Positions 44,009-53,252 of a DNA stretch of 64,000 nucleotides are shown here, piece by piece. This stretch comes from Maribacter luteus. GTDB lineage: Bacteria; Bacteroidota; Bacteroidia; Flavobacteriales; Flavobacteriaceae. The stretch covers positions 1 to 64,000 of the forward strand of contig NZ_WKJH01000002.1 of the NCBI RefSeq assembly GCF_009674825.1. Direction: 5' to 3'. Positions within the stretch are counted from its first letter, which is position 1. Each line of letters starts with the position of its first letter. The notes under the pieces were generated by a model. The model did no database searches. It saw nothing but the letters and a program-made list of their open reading frames with translations, and was not told the DNA's origin. Position numbers and translations under genes: made by a program.

Positions 44009-46559
44009 ACCACTTTTAACCATTATAATATGCTTACTGCCGTTTTTTTTCTTCCAAAAGATAATGGCACAGGAAAACAATGGCGTTCCTTTAAGTCTTT
44101 CAACTGTCCTCTATGATATCGAAAACAAATATGATATTAAATTCTCCTATGTAGATGAAGATGTAAAAAACATATACATCCCACCGATTTCATCGATGGA
44201 ACTGCAAGACGTACTGGACCATATTCAAAACCACACCCAATTAAAAATAAAGCGACTGAATGAGCGCTATTACACCATCTCCAAAAGTAAGACCATTGAT
44301 GTTTGCGCCCAGGTATTGGACAATTACAAAGAAAATACGGTAACCGGTTCCTCTGTAGAGGTTTTAGGAAGCGACATTGCATTGATTACTGACAATCAAG
44401 GCCAATTTCATTTAAAAGACATTCCAAGGAATTCCATAATACAGATAAAACATATAGGCTTTAAACCCCTGTTCATAGCTGCCGAAGAACTGATGAGCCA
44501 TAATCCATGCAAAACATTGCTGTTAGACTTGAATTATGAACAATTGAATGAAGTCATTGTTTATCAATTTTTGACCACGGGGCTTAGCAAAGAAATGGAT
44601 GCCAGTATTCAAATGACCACAAAGGATTTTGGTATCCTACCCGGATTGATAGAGCCTGATGTCTTACAAACCATACAAGCATTACCAGGTATTGAAAGCA
44701 TAGACGAAACCGTATCGAACATTAATATACGCGGAGGAACCAATGACCAAAACCTAATTCTCTGGGACGGGATTAAAATGTACCAGTCCGGCCATTTTTT
44801 TGGACTCATTTCCGCTTTTAACCCATACCTCACCGACAAAGTGACTTTAATTAAAAATGGTACCAGTGCCCAATACGGAGGTGGCGTAAGTGGCGTCCTT
44901 GATATTGAGTCAAAAAATGAGATTACCGGTGATTTTTATGGAGGTGCAGGTTTCAATCTTATCAATGGTGATGTTTACGGAGAAATTCCCATAGCGGACA
45001 ATGCCGCTTTTCAATTTTCGGCCCGCCGCTCATTGACCGATTTTTTCGACACCCCCACCTACAAACAATTTTTTGACAGGGCATTCCAGGACAGTCAGAT
45101 CATAGGTAACACAGGACAGACTGAAGAAATAAAAAGAACGGAGGATTTCTACTTCTATGATTTTACGGGAAAATTTCTTTTCGATATAAATCCAGCGCAT
45201 AAAATTAGGGTCAGTTTTATAAACATTCACAATAAGCTGGATTATTCAGAACAAGACCTCAGCGCCCCAAGCGAAACACAAAGTAGATTAAACCAAACCA
45301 ATATTTCTTTCGGAGGGAGTTTGGAAAGCGAATGGAATACTGTTTTCTCCAGTAAAATAAACACTTATTACACTAGGTATAATTTAGACTCTGAACATAC
45401 TACCGTAAATTCACCCCAATTGTTATCGCAAGAAAATGAAGTCATAGAAACAGGATTAAAGGCCAATACCTTTTATAAATTAAGCGAATCGTTGAATTGG
45501 CTGAATGGATATGAGTTTACAGAAACCGGGATTTTGAATTTTTCCGATGTAACACAACCGCCATACAGCAACAAAATAAAAGGGGTAATGAGGACACATG
45601 TCCTTTTTTCTGAAATGGAATACACATCTCCCAATACCAAGCTCTATGCCCGTGGGGGAATGCGCCTTAATTATAACGAAAACCTCAATACTTTCAGTGA
45701 ATTACGGCTAGAACCAAGACTCAATGTCAATTATGAATTCGCAAACCATCTAAAAATCGAATTACAAGGTGAATACAAAAACCAAACCACCCATCAGGTA
45801 GTTGATCTTGAGCAAAATTTTCTAGGCATAGAGAAACGCCGTTGGTATATTGCAGATCCGGATAACCCTTTGATACCATTACCCATAACCAAAAGTAAAC
45901 AAGGTTCCATAGGTCTCAATTACGACCATCATAGTCTTTATGTAGGTCTTGAAGGTTTTTATAAAGATGTTAAGGGTATAAGCGCAAGAACCCAAGGTTT
46001 TCAAAGTGAAGGGGAATTCAATGAGGAAATAGGCGGCTATACGGTAAAGGGACTTGAATTTTTGATCAATAAAAAAACAAAAAATTATAGTGCATGGTTA
46101 AGTTACGGCTACAATGTGAACGATTACCGATTCAATGATATCGATCCCAGAAAGTTTCCGAATAACTTAGACATTAGACACACCATCACCTTTGCCGGGA
46201 ATTACACCTATAATCAATTTAAATTTGGTGTAGGACTTAATTATAGAACAGGAAAACCATACACAAGACCTGATGCAGAAAACCCAGTGGACAACAATTT
46301 TTTCCCAAGTAGAATAGCCTTTGAAAAACCCAACAGTAGTAGATTGCCCGAATATCTTCGTGCAGATGCCTCCGCCATTTACAACTTTAATCTAACACCA
46401 AGAATCAAGGCCACCACCGGTATCTCGGTTTTGAATTTCATAAACAGAAAGAATATTTTGAATCGGTATTATCAAATTAATGAAAATGATGAGATAGAAA
46501 CCGTAGAAAGCATATCTCTTGGCCTAACCCCCAATGTGAGCTTCAGGGTTGCCTTTTAA
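43989..46559 (+). CDS. TonB-dependent outer-membrane receptor with STN signalling domain
   Basis: An 856-residue receptor. Signal peptide to about residue 27; an STN domain (about 35-95) that in FecA-type systems touches FecR; a carboxypeptidase-regulatory-like domain (about 105-180); a plug with IQALPGIESIDE, NIRGGTNDQNLILWDG and GGGVSGVLDI; then the barrel ending in VSFRVAF with a terminal Phe. It overlaps the FecR gene by 20 bases. There is no SusD-like partner, so it is more like a siderophore, metal or peptide receptor than a glycan one; the ligand is unknown. Confidence 0.92.
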   Translation: MPKVHHKPLLTIIICLLPFFFFQKIMAQENNGVPLSLSTVLYDIENKYDIKFSYVDEDVKNIYIPPISSMELQDVLDHIQNHTQLKIKRLNERYYTISKSKTIDVCAQVLDNYKENTVTGSSVEVLGSDIALITDNQGQFHLKDIPRNSIIQIKHIGFKPLFIAAEELMSHNPCKTLLLDLNYEQLNEVIVYQFLTTGLSKEMDASIQMTTKDFGILPGLIEPDVLQTIQALPGIESIDETVSNINIRGGTNDQNLILWDGIKMYQSGHFFGLISAFNPYLTDKVTLIKNGTSAQYGGGVSGVLDIESKNEITGDFYGGAGFNLINGDVYGEIPIADNAAFQFSARRSLTDFFDTPTYKQFFDRAFQDSQIIGNTGQTEEIKRTEDFYFYDFTGKFLFDINPAHKIRVSFINIHNKLDYSEQDLSAPSETQSRLNQTNISFGGSLESEWNTVFSSKINTYYTRYNLDSEHTTVNSPQLLSQENEVIETGLKANTFYKLSESLNWLNGYEFTETGILNFSDVTQPPYSNKIKGVMRTHVLFSEMEYTSPNTKLYARGGMRLNYNENLNTFSELRLEPRLNVNYEFANHLKIELQGEYKNQTTHQVVDLEQNFLGIEKRRWYIADPDNPLIPLPITKSKQGSIGLNYDHHSLYVGLEGFYKDVKGISARTQGFQSEGEFNEEIGGYTVKGLEFLINKKTKNYSAWLSYGYNVNDYRFNDIDPRKFPNNLDIRHTITFAGNYTYNQFKFGVGLNYRTGKPYTRPDAENPVDNNFFPSRIAFEKPNSSRLPEYLRADASAIYNFNLTPRIKATTGISVLNFINRKNILNRYYQINENDEIETVESISLGLTPNVSFRVAF

Positions 46560-46564
46560 AACCA

Positions 46565-47389
46565 TTAAAATTCAGGCATTCTATAAAAACCAAAATTAAG
46601 CATCCGTTTAATGATTCGATATAACTTAGGAAACTGATTCTCGAATACCTCGGGCGTTTCCACGAAATTCTCTACGGCCACCGCAAAAAATTCATGCACA
46701 TTGGTTTTACCATAAGCCCTAAAATATCCCGATTCCTCCATCTTTCGGTTGAATTCAGGATTTTTGAACAACCACTTTATTTTTTTCAATCCCAAAAGGA
46801 AAACATAAGATCGCGTATAAAATTTATTGGCAACATTAAAGCTGATAGCATGGGCAAATTCATGTACGGCCAAATTGCGATTATCGTTCGGAATCCGAAA
46901 CCCTTCCAATAAATGATCTGCCGAAAAAACAATGGTCTTCAAACCCGGATTATACTCTCCGTAATGGTCCTTTTTGGTAATTCGGGAATAATACTGAGTA
47001 GGATAAACAATGACCCTTTTGATTGATAATATAAGAAAATCTGCCATTCCCAAGGTAAGCATAGCAGCCGTTGCACTTAACAATAAGGTTATCTTTTCCC
47101 TTTCCTCTACATCTTCATGAAAATCAATCTTTTTACGCTTTCTAAATCGTACTACCCTCTTTTTGAACTTTTCTTTTTTAGATATGGAAAGTTGATTGAA
47201 AAAAGGTAATTGTGAAGCGATCAAACGTTCTTCTTTTTCCGTCAACGGAGGAATCCTTTTGAATGGATTCAAAAAAAATAGGTCCAATGTATAAAAAACG
47301 ATGTACAGAAAGTAGCCGAACGGCAAGGCCAAGAAAAGTAACGGTACAATATCTTCCGCCGAAATCAGTACATTTATGCCCCCTACCAT
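46565..47389 (-). CDS. MtfA-like zinc-dependent peptidase
   Basis: A 274-residue membrane-linked peptidase. There is a hydrophobic N-terminal segment (about 15-38), a helical KKEKFKKRVVRFRKRKK region, and the zinc motif LAVHEFAHAISF with a Glu further on in VHEFFAVAVENF. These are the hallmarks of the MtfA/DUF980 group, whose E. coli member binds the Mlc repressor. Its ATG directly follows the argS stop (TAAATG), so it is co-transcribed with argS. The target in this organism is unknown. Confidence 0.85.
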   Translation of the reverse strand: MVGGINVLISAEDIVPLLFLALPFGYFLYIVFYTLDLFFLNPFKRIPPLTEKEERLIASQLPFFNQLSISKKEKFKKRVVRFRKRKKIDFHEDVEEREKITLLLSATAAMLTLGMADFLILSIKRVIVYPTQYYSRITKKDHYGEYNPGLKTIVFSADHLLEGFRIPNDNRNLAVHEFAHAISFNVANKFYTRSYVFLLGLKKIKWLFKNPEFNRKMEESGYFRAYGKTNVHEFFAVAVENFVETPEVFENQFPKLYRIIKRMLNFGFYRMPEF

Positions 47390-49177
47390 TTACATACGTT
47401 CAGGAACCTGTATCCCCAAAAGTAAAAATGCGGATTGAATTACCTCTCCCACCTTTTTGGACAATTGTACACGAAGTATTTTTCTTTGAACGTCAGATTC
47501 ACCCAATATGGAAACCTGTTGGTAGAATGAATTGAATTCCTTCACCAGATCATAAGTGTAATTGGCAATCAATGCCGGACTATAATTTTCAGCCGCCAAT
47601 TGAATAACCTCTGGAAACAATTGAATTTGTTTTAATAGCTCCTTTTCCTTTAAATGCAATTCCATCGAAGAATCAACCGTGGTTGTCCAAACATCCTGGA
47701 TTTCATTGGCCTTTCGTAAGATTGATTGTATTCGCGCATAGGTATATTGGATAAACGGACCTGTATTTCCTTGAAAATCTACCGATTCTTCGGGATCGAA
47801 CAAAATACGTTTTTTGGGATCCACCTTTAAGATGTAATATTTTAAGGCACCCAAACCGATCATTTTGTACAACTCCTGTTTTTCAGTTTCGGAATAGTCT
47901 TCCAACTTACCTAATTCCTCGGATATGGTTGCGGCTGTCTGGGACATATCATCCATAAGATCATCGGCATCTACTACTGTACCTTCCCTACTTTTCATTT
48001 TCCCACTAGGCAAATCGACCATTCCGTAACTTAAATGGTGTAATCTTTCTGCCCATGCAAATCCTAATTTTTTCAGGATCAAGAACAATACCTTAAAATG
48101 ATAATCCTGTTCATTCCCCACTGTATAGACCATTCCGGTAATATCAGGGTAATCTTTTACACGTTGTATCGCAGTACCTATATCTTGGGTCATATACACT
48201 GCGGTCCCATCTGAGCGCAGAACAATTTTTTCATCGAGACCTTCATCGGTAAGATCGATCCAAACACTGCCATCCTCTTTTTTATAAAACACCCCTTTTT
48301 CCAATCCTTCAGCAACAACATCCTTCCCTAGAAGGTAGGTGTCACTTTCAAAATACAATTGATCAAAGTCGACCCCAAGGTTTTTATAGGTTTCATCAAA
48401 ACCTTTGTAGACCCAGCCGTTCATACGTTTCCATAGATCAACGACCTCATCGTCACCAGCTTCCCATTTACGCAACATTTTTTGGGCTTCTATCAAAATG
48501 GGGGCTTCTTTCTCCGCAATTTCCTTATCGGTACCATTTGCAACCATTTCGGCAATCTCTTCTTTATAAGCCTTATCGAATGCCACATAATAATTACCGA
48601 CCAACTTATCGCCCTTTAATCCGGAACTTTCAGGTGTTTCCCCATTACCGAAGCGTTGCCAGGCCAACATACTTTTACAAATATGTATACCACGATCGTT
48701 AATGATCTGTGTCTTGTACACTTTTCTACCCGATGCCTTTAAAATCTCGGCGACGGAATATCCCAATAAATTATTACGAATATGACCCAAATGCAACGGC
48801 TTGTTGGTGTTGGGAGAGGAGTATTCGACCATTACCGCCTCATTACCGGTTTCCTGAGTATATCCAAAATCACCTTTATCCTTTATCTTATTGAAAAAAC
48901 CAAGATAATAAGTGTCACTAATTACAATATTCAAAAATCCCTTGACAACATTAAAGCCCGATACTTCCTCAACGTTATTTTGAAGAAACTCCCCAACCTG
49001 CTTACCGATCAGTTCCGGATTACCCTTAACGAAACGGAGCATCGGAAATACCACAACAGTGACATCACCTTCAAAATCTTTGCGGGTTGGTTGAAACTCA
49101 ACAGTCGGCAATTCTACATTAAAAATTGAGTTAATCGCTTCTTTGACCTTGTCTGACAGGACTTCTTGAATGTTCAT
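47390..49177 (-). CDS. argS: Arginyl-tRNA synthetase
   Basis: A 595-residue class I synthetase that charges tRNA-Arg. It has the N-terminal ArgS additional domain, the HIGH-type motif SPNTNKPLHLGHIRNN, the KMSK-equivalent GKMKSREGTV, and the DALR anticodon-binding domain ending LLLGIQVPERM. Length is normal. A TAGTTTTG box lies 21 bases before the ATG. An MtfA-like gene follows without a gap. Confidence 0.97.
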   Translation of the reverse strand: MNIQEVLSDKVKEAINSIFNVELPTVEFQPTRKDFEGDVTVVVFPMLRFVKGNPELIGKQVGEFLQNNVEEVSGFNVVKGFLNIVISDTYYLGFFNKIKDKGDFGYTQETGNEAVMVEYSSPNTNKPLHLGHIRNNLLGYSVAEILKASGRKVYKTQIINDRGIHICKSMLAWQRFGNGETPESSGLKGDKLVGNYYVAFDKAYKEEIAEMVANGTDKEIAEKEAPILIEAQKMLRKWEAGDDEVVDLWKRMNGWVYKGFDETYKNLGVDFDQLYFESDTYLLGKDVVAEGLEKGVFYKKEDGSVWIDLTDEGLDEKIVLRSDGTAVYMTQDIGTAIQRVKDYPDITGMVYTVGNEQDYHFKVLFLILKKLGFAWAERLHHLSYGMVDLPSGKMKSREGTVVDADDLMDDMSQTAATISEELGKLEDYSETEKQELYKMIGLGALKYYILKVDPKKRILFDPEESVDFQGNTGPFIQYTYARIQSILRKANEIQDVWTTTVDSSMELHLKEKELLKQIQLFPEVIQLAAENYSPALIANYTYDLVKEFNSFYQQVSILGESDVQRKILRVQLSKKVGEVIQSAFLLLGIQVPERM

Positions 49178-49198
49178 TTAACTATGTATTATGAGCTG

Positions 49199-49206
49199 CA
49201 AAACTA
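49199..49206 (-). promoter_or_regulatory. Candidate -7 box of argS
   Basis: Minus-strand TAGTTTTG fits TANNTTTG and lies 21 bases upstream of the argS ATG (49177). No convincing -33 element was seen. Confidence 0.4.
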
Positions 49207-49293
49207 AACATTTTTTAAGGTTTAATAATGCAGCGATTCCCTAAATCGTTACTAATTGGTTAACTTTAGTACTGCTAATGAAAAAGAAACACT

Positions 49294-49719
49294 ATGCTAC
49301 TTAATGTTTCCTACAATCGTATTGATATTACCGAAAAGATAGATAGGGAAGTTGGAAAACCGTTTACCCTTAAGGAACGTTGGGCCATGGGCGGTATAGG
49401 GTCTCCAAAATTGTTCATTACCGAGACCAGTCTCGAAATCAGGAATTTGTTGATTCTCGACAACAATTTAGATTGTTGTAACATCGAATTGCGCCCAAAG
49501 GGAATTATAGTAGGGTTCCGTTCCTTATTGGAATCCTATGCATTGGTTATCCCTTTTTATAAATTAAGCATTTACAAGGGTAATTTGGCTGTATATTCAA
49601 TTTACCGGGACCATCACTATATTAAAGTACGATCCGACACCAAAGCGATCCAAAAGTTCTTTAAGAAAATATTGGATTACAGAACCGACAACAAACCCAC
49701 TTCAATCGAGGACTTATGA
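49294..49719 (+). CDS. Conserved-looking protein of unknown function (141 aa)
   Basis: A soluble protein without signal or membrane segments. It is predicted to be beta-rich: LFITETSLEIRNLLILDNN, NIELRPKGIIVGFRSLLES and LVIPFYKLSIYKGNLAVYS read like successive strands of a PH- or OB-like barrel, followed by a C-terminal helix (TKAIQKFFKKILDY). I do not recognise the family. Its stop overlaps the start of the SDR gene (ATGA), so the two are translationally coupled and probably functionally linked. TAACTTTA at 49261-49268 is a near-consensus promoter box. Confidence 0.7.
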   Translation: MLLNVSYNRIDITEKIDREVGKPFTLKERWAMGGIGSPKLFITETSLEIRNLLILDNNLDCCNIELRPKGIIVGFRSLLESYALVIPFYKLSIYKGNLAVYSIYRDHHYIKVRSDTKAIQKFFKKILDYRTDNKPTSIEDL

Positions 49720-51143
49720 AAATATTGCTCACAGGTGCCAATGGCTATATTGGAATGCGATTATTACCAAACCTACTTGAGTTAGGACACGAGGTCATCT
49801 GTGCGGTCAGGGACAAAAATCGTTTTTCAATTGATGAACAGACCAAAGGGCGGGTTCAGATTATCGAATTGGATTTCTTAAAAGAATTTTCTGCCGGAAG
49901 TATTCCAAAGAACATTGATATTGCCTACTACCTTATACATTCCATGAGTTCCTCTACATCCGACTTTGATGAAAAAGAGGCCCAATCGGCCATTGCATTT
50001 AATAGATATATGGCCGAAACCAATGTAAAACAGGTGGTTTATTTGAGCGGAATAGTAAATGATGAAAAACTATCGAAACATTTGAGTTCACGAAAAAACG
50101 TCGAGGAAATCCTGTACCAAGGAGATTTTAACTTAACCGTTTTACGAGCCGGTATCATTGTTGGCTCAGGAAGTTCCTCTTTTGAGATCATTCGTGACCT
50201 CTGCGAAAAATTACCATTTATGATCACCCCAAAATGGGTGTTGACCAAAACCCAGCCTATTGCCATTAGGGATGTAATCAGATTTTTAACGGGGGTAATC
50301 GGCAATGAAAAAACCTATAATGACTCTTTTGATATTGGAGGGCCCGATGTACTGACCTATAAAGAGATGCTGCATCAATACGCCAAATCACGGGGATTTA
50401 AGAATTGGATCGTAACCGTACCGATCATGACCCCCAAGTTATCTTCCTATTGGCTATATTTCGTTACTTCAACATCTTATAAATTAGCTGTTAATCTTGT
50501 TGATAGTATGAAGATGGAAGTCGTAGCAAAGGACCACAGGTTACAAGATATTCTGGGAATCGAAACCCATAGTTACAAGGAAGCCATTGCAATGGCCTTT
50601 AAAAAAATAGAACAGAACCTTGTTGTTAGTAGTTGGAAGGATAGTATGGTCAGTGGTCGTTTTGATAGGAATCTGGAAAAATACATACAGGTTCCAAAAT
50701 TCGGTGTTCTAAAAGACGTACAGAAACGAAAAGTCATTAACGAACAGGCCGTATTGGATAACATCTGGAAAATAGGTGGTGATAATGGATGGTACTACGG
50801 CAATTGGCTCTGGAAAATCAGAGGGTTCCTAGATAAGGTGAATGGTGGTGTTGGACTTAGAAGGGGACGAACCCACCCCGACAAGATCTTCCCTGGCGAC
50901 GCTTTGGATTTCTGGAGGGTCCTCCTTGCCGATAAAGAAGCCAAAAGACTTTTGCTTTTTGCCGAAATGAAACTACCGGGAGAGGCATGGCTCGAATTTA
51001 GAATAGACGAAAACAATATACTGCACCAAACCGCTACGTTCAGACCTCGAGGATTGAAAGGCCGACTATACTGGTACAGCATTGTTCCCTTTCATTATTT
51101 TATCTTTGGCGGAATGATTAGAAATATAACCAAAACAGAATAA
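49716..51143 (+). CDS. NAD(P)-binding SDR protein with C-terminal DUF2867
   Basis: A 475-residue protein. The first 290 residues are an atypical short-chain dehydrogenase with the glycine motif LLTGANGYIGMRLL and the block VVYLSGIVN. The remaining part is a DUF2867 domain with a GGDNGWYYGNWLWKIRG segment and the end PFHYFIFGGM. Such fusions occur widely in bacteria; the substrate is unknown, possibly a lipid or quinone. It overlaps the 141-residue gene by four bases and converges with ctlX. Confidence 0.85.
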   Translation: MKILLTGANGYIGMRLLPNLLELGHEVICAVRDKNRFSIDEQTKGRVQIIELDFLKEFSAGSIPKNIDIAYYLIHSMSSSTSDFDEKEAQSAIAFNRYMAETNVKQVVYLSGIVNDEKLSKHLSSRKNVEEILYQGDFNLTVLRAGIIVGSGSSSFEIIRDLCEKLPFMITPKWVLTKTQPIAIRDVIRFLTGVIGNEKTYNDSFDIGGPDVLTYKEMLHQYAKSRGFKNWIVTVPIMTPKLSSYWLYFVTSTSYKLAVNLVDSMKMEVVAKDHRLQDILGIETHSYKEAIAMAFKKIEQNLVVSSWKDSMVSGRFDRNLEKYIQVPKFGVLKDVQKRKVINEQAVLDNIWKIGGDNGWYYGNWLWKIRGFLDKVNGGVGLRRGRTHPDKIFPGDALDFWRVLLADKEAKRLLLFAEMKLPGEAWLEFRIDENNILHQTATFRPRGLKGRLYWYSIVPFHYFIFGGMIRNITKTE

Positions 51144-51214
51144 TAATATCATGTACCCAAAAAACTTATAATCAGGATACTATAACCTTAAATTTCAAAC
51201 TCCTATCAAATACC

Positions 51215-52147
51215 TTAGGCTTTTGGCAAGAACACCTCCGCCATCATACACCTTGCACTACCACCTCCACAGGTTTCGATGGTATCCAACGGACTATGGA
51301 TGATTTCGCAACGCTTTTCTATTTGTGCTAATTGACCTGAATCAAGACTGTTGTATGCCGCAGAACTCATCACCAAAAAACGTTTATCATCGCTACCAAG
51401 GACTTCTAACATATTACCAGCGAATTGATGCATTTGAGCTTCGGATATCCTAATAAGCTCTTTGCCATCCTTTTTCAAATGCTCGATGACATTTTTACGC
51501 TCTTTCTTATCATCGATGGAATCTAAACAGATTATGGCAAAATCTTCGCCCAAAGCCATCATCACATTGGTATGGTAAATCGGTAGTCGCTGACCTTCAA
51601 CGGTTTGATTAGCCGTAAATATTACAGGAAAACAGTCAAAATCCTCACAAAATTCAATGATCAATTCCTCATGTGCCCTATCGGATAGGGCACAATACAC
51701 CTTTTGGTTCACCCTATCCATTAAGATACTACCGGTACCCTCCAAAAAAACGTCTTGTTCTTCTGCAGAAGTATAATCCACTATATCTTTTATTTTGAAT
51801 CCATTTTCCTCAAGAACATCCAAAATATCTTCCCTACGTTCATTTCGCCTGTTCTCCGCGAACATGGGATATATAACAACATTGCCGCTTTCGTGAAAAG
51901 ATATCCAGTTATTCGGAAAAATAGAATCCGGAGTATCATATTCATTAGTATCATCTATAACTATGACATGTACCCCTTTGCCCCTCAATGTATTTACGAA
52001 AGTATCGAATTCATCCTGGGCATTTTTATTTATGGTCTGATTTTTCAACTCCATTTCCTCCATGAAATAATTATTCACGGCCGTTTGCTCGTTCATCCTG
52101 AAATTGATCGGGCGAATCATCAATATGGTATTGGTAATCTGTTTCAT
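51215..52147 (-). CDS. ctlX: CtlX-type citrulline/guanidino-modifying hydrolase
   Basis: A 310-residue member of the amidinotransferase-like (penta-domain) superfamily. Landmarks are RPINFRMNEQTAVNNYF, DSIFPNNWISFH, the His region YHTNVMMALG and the catalytic Cys-300 in CGGGSARCMMAEVF. CtlX proteins are named for citrulline utilisation; the true substrate of most is not proven. It lies next to a second guanidine-modifying enzyme gene of the same fold on the same strand (89-base gap). Confidence 0.88.
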   Translation of the reverse strand: MKQITNTILMIRPINFRMNEQTAVNNYFMEEMELKNQTINKNAQDEFDTFVNTLRGKGVHVIVIDDTNEYDTPDSIFPNNWISFHESGNVVIYPMFAENRRNERREDILDVLEENGFKIKDIVDYTSAEEQDVFLEGTGSILMDRVNQKVYCALSDRAHEELIIEFCEDFDCFPVIFTANQTVEGQRLPIYHTNVMMALGEDFAIICLDSIDDKKERKNVIEHLKKDGKELIRISEAQMHQFAGNMLEVLGSDDKRFLVMSSAAYNSLDSGQLAQIEKRCEIIHSPLDTIETCGGGSARCMMAEVFLPKA

Positions 52148-52235
52148 TTCAAATGGAATTTGGGCAAAAATAGCTTTTTGCTAGGCTATTGACTATTTAA
52201 AAACACAAAAATGAGCTAGTATGTTAAGAATACAA

Positions 52236-53153
52236 CTATTCACGTATCAAAGGCATGGTACTACATCGAAGTAATCCCCCTTGCTTTGAGATTTCAGCAT
52301 ACGGTATTTCCTCGACCGTAAACCCTTGTTCTCTTAACCAGATGTTCAATCGTGTGAAGTTTTTTTCAGAAACGACAACATCGGGCGCAATTGAAAATAC
52401 ATTACAGCACATTTGATACATTTCATCTGCATTGATTTCAAAAATGTTTTCCTTTCCAAAATAAGCCACCAACCATTCGTACTCTTCCTTAACCAAAAAT
52501 CCGTTCTTGTGAATGATTGCTTTATTTTTCCCAACGGGTTGAAAGCAACAATCCAAGTGCAGTGCATTTTCCCTTGGATTCGTGATCGACTTTCTCAACT
52601 CAAAAGATTTGACCTTCTTATTCGGAAACATCTTCCTTACATATTCCACACCTTCCTTGTTTGTACGTGCAGTTATATAATCAGGATAATCACTTCCGGT
52701 ATAAGTTCCGATAAAGATATAATCGTTCCAAGGCATTACATCGCCCCCTTCTATATGGACTTCTTGTGGTGGATAGAGTATTTTTTTCTCATCGATCTTA
52801 TCGATTACATGTTTAATGGCTTCAAATTCTTCTTCGCGATCCGGAAGAATATTGGCCTTTACCAAGGTATCATCAATAACAAAAGCTATATCACGGGAAA
52901 AAATCTGGTTACAATCCTCAAGTACTTTCGGGCGTAATACTTTGACTCCATATTTTTTAAACACTTCCGCAAATGCTTGCATTTCCCTAACCATATCCTT
53001 TTCTAACGGATATGTTCCTGCCATAATATGTTCTAAGGATTTTGGATCATATGCTTCTTCCGGTAATGGCACAGGCCCACACTTTTTAGCGGTACCTAAC
53101 ACAACGACCTTCAACTTTGAGGTTTCATTATTTACATGTAAATCTAGCATCAT
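52236..53153 (-). CDS. Dimethylarginine dimethylaminohydrolase/arginine deiminase-like enzyme
   Basis: About 305 residues from the ATG at 53153 (MMLDLHVNNETSKLKVVVLG); a longer frame opening with GTG at 53204 runs through the gltA terminator and is unlikely. The fold is the same as CtlX. Visible are HIEGGDVMPWND, NALHLDCCF with the catalytic His, and GGLLRCSTMPL with the catalytic Cys ten residues from the end. It should hydrolyse a guanidino group (dimethylarginine or arginine) to citrulline. The exact specificity is not readable. Confidence 0.82.
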   Translation of the reverse strand: MMLDLHVNNETSKLKVVVLGTAKKCGPVPLPEEAYDPKSLEHIMAGTYPLEKDMVREMQAFAEVFKKYGVKVLRPKVLEDCNQIFSRDIAFVIDDTLVKANILPDREEEFEAIKHVIDKIDEKKILYPPQEVHIEGGDVMPWNDYIFIGTYTGSDYPDYITARTNKEGVEYVRKMFPNKKVKSFELRKSITNPRENALHLDCCFQPVGKNKAIIHKNGFLVKEEYEWLVAYFGKENIFEINADEMYQMCCNVFSIAPDVVVSEKNFTRLNIWLREQGFTVEEIPYAEISKQGGLLRCSTMPLIRE

Positions 53154-53201
53154 CAAATTTTGGCCAAATATAGCCATTCGGTTTCTTTGCCCATAAAAAA
53201 A

Positions 53202-53228
53202 CACCCTATTCTAATTAAGAAAAGGGTG
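53202..53228 (-). terminator. Terminator of citrate synthase gene
   Basis: CACCCT and AGGGTG pair around an AT-rich loop, with a T-run on the minus-strand side (A-run at 53195-53201), 25 bases after the gltA stop. It overlaps the unlikely long start of the DDAH-type gene. Confidence 0.65.
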
Positions 53229-53252
53229 CTTATATTTGTACTAAGTAGATAC

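Noticed and set aside
53154-53204. Upstream extension of the DDAH-type gene from a GTG
   Set aside because: The extension lies in the gltA terminator hairpin and adds residues unlike the family start; the ATG at 53153 is preferred.
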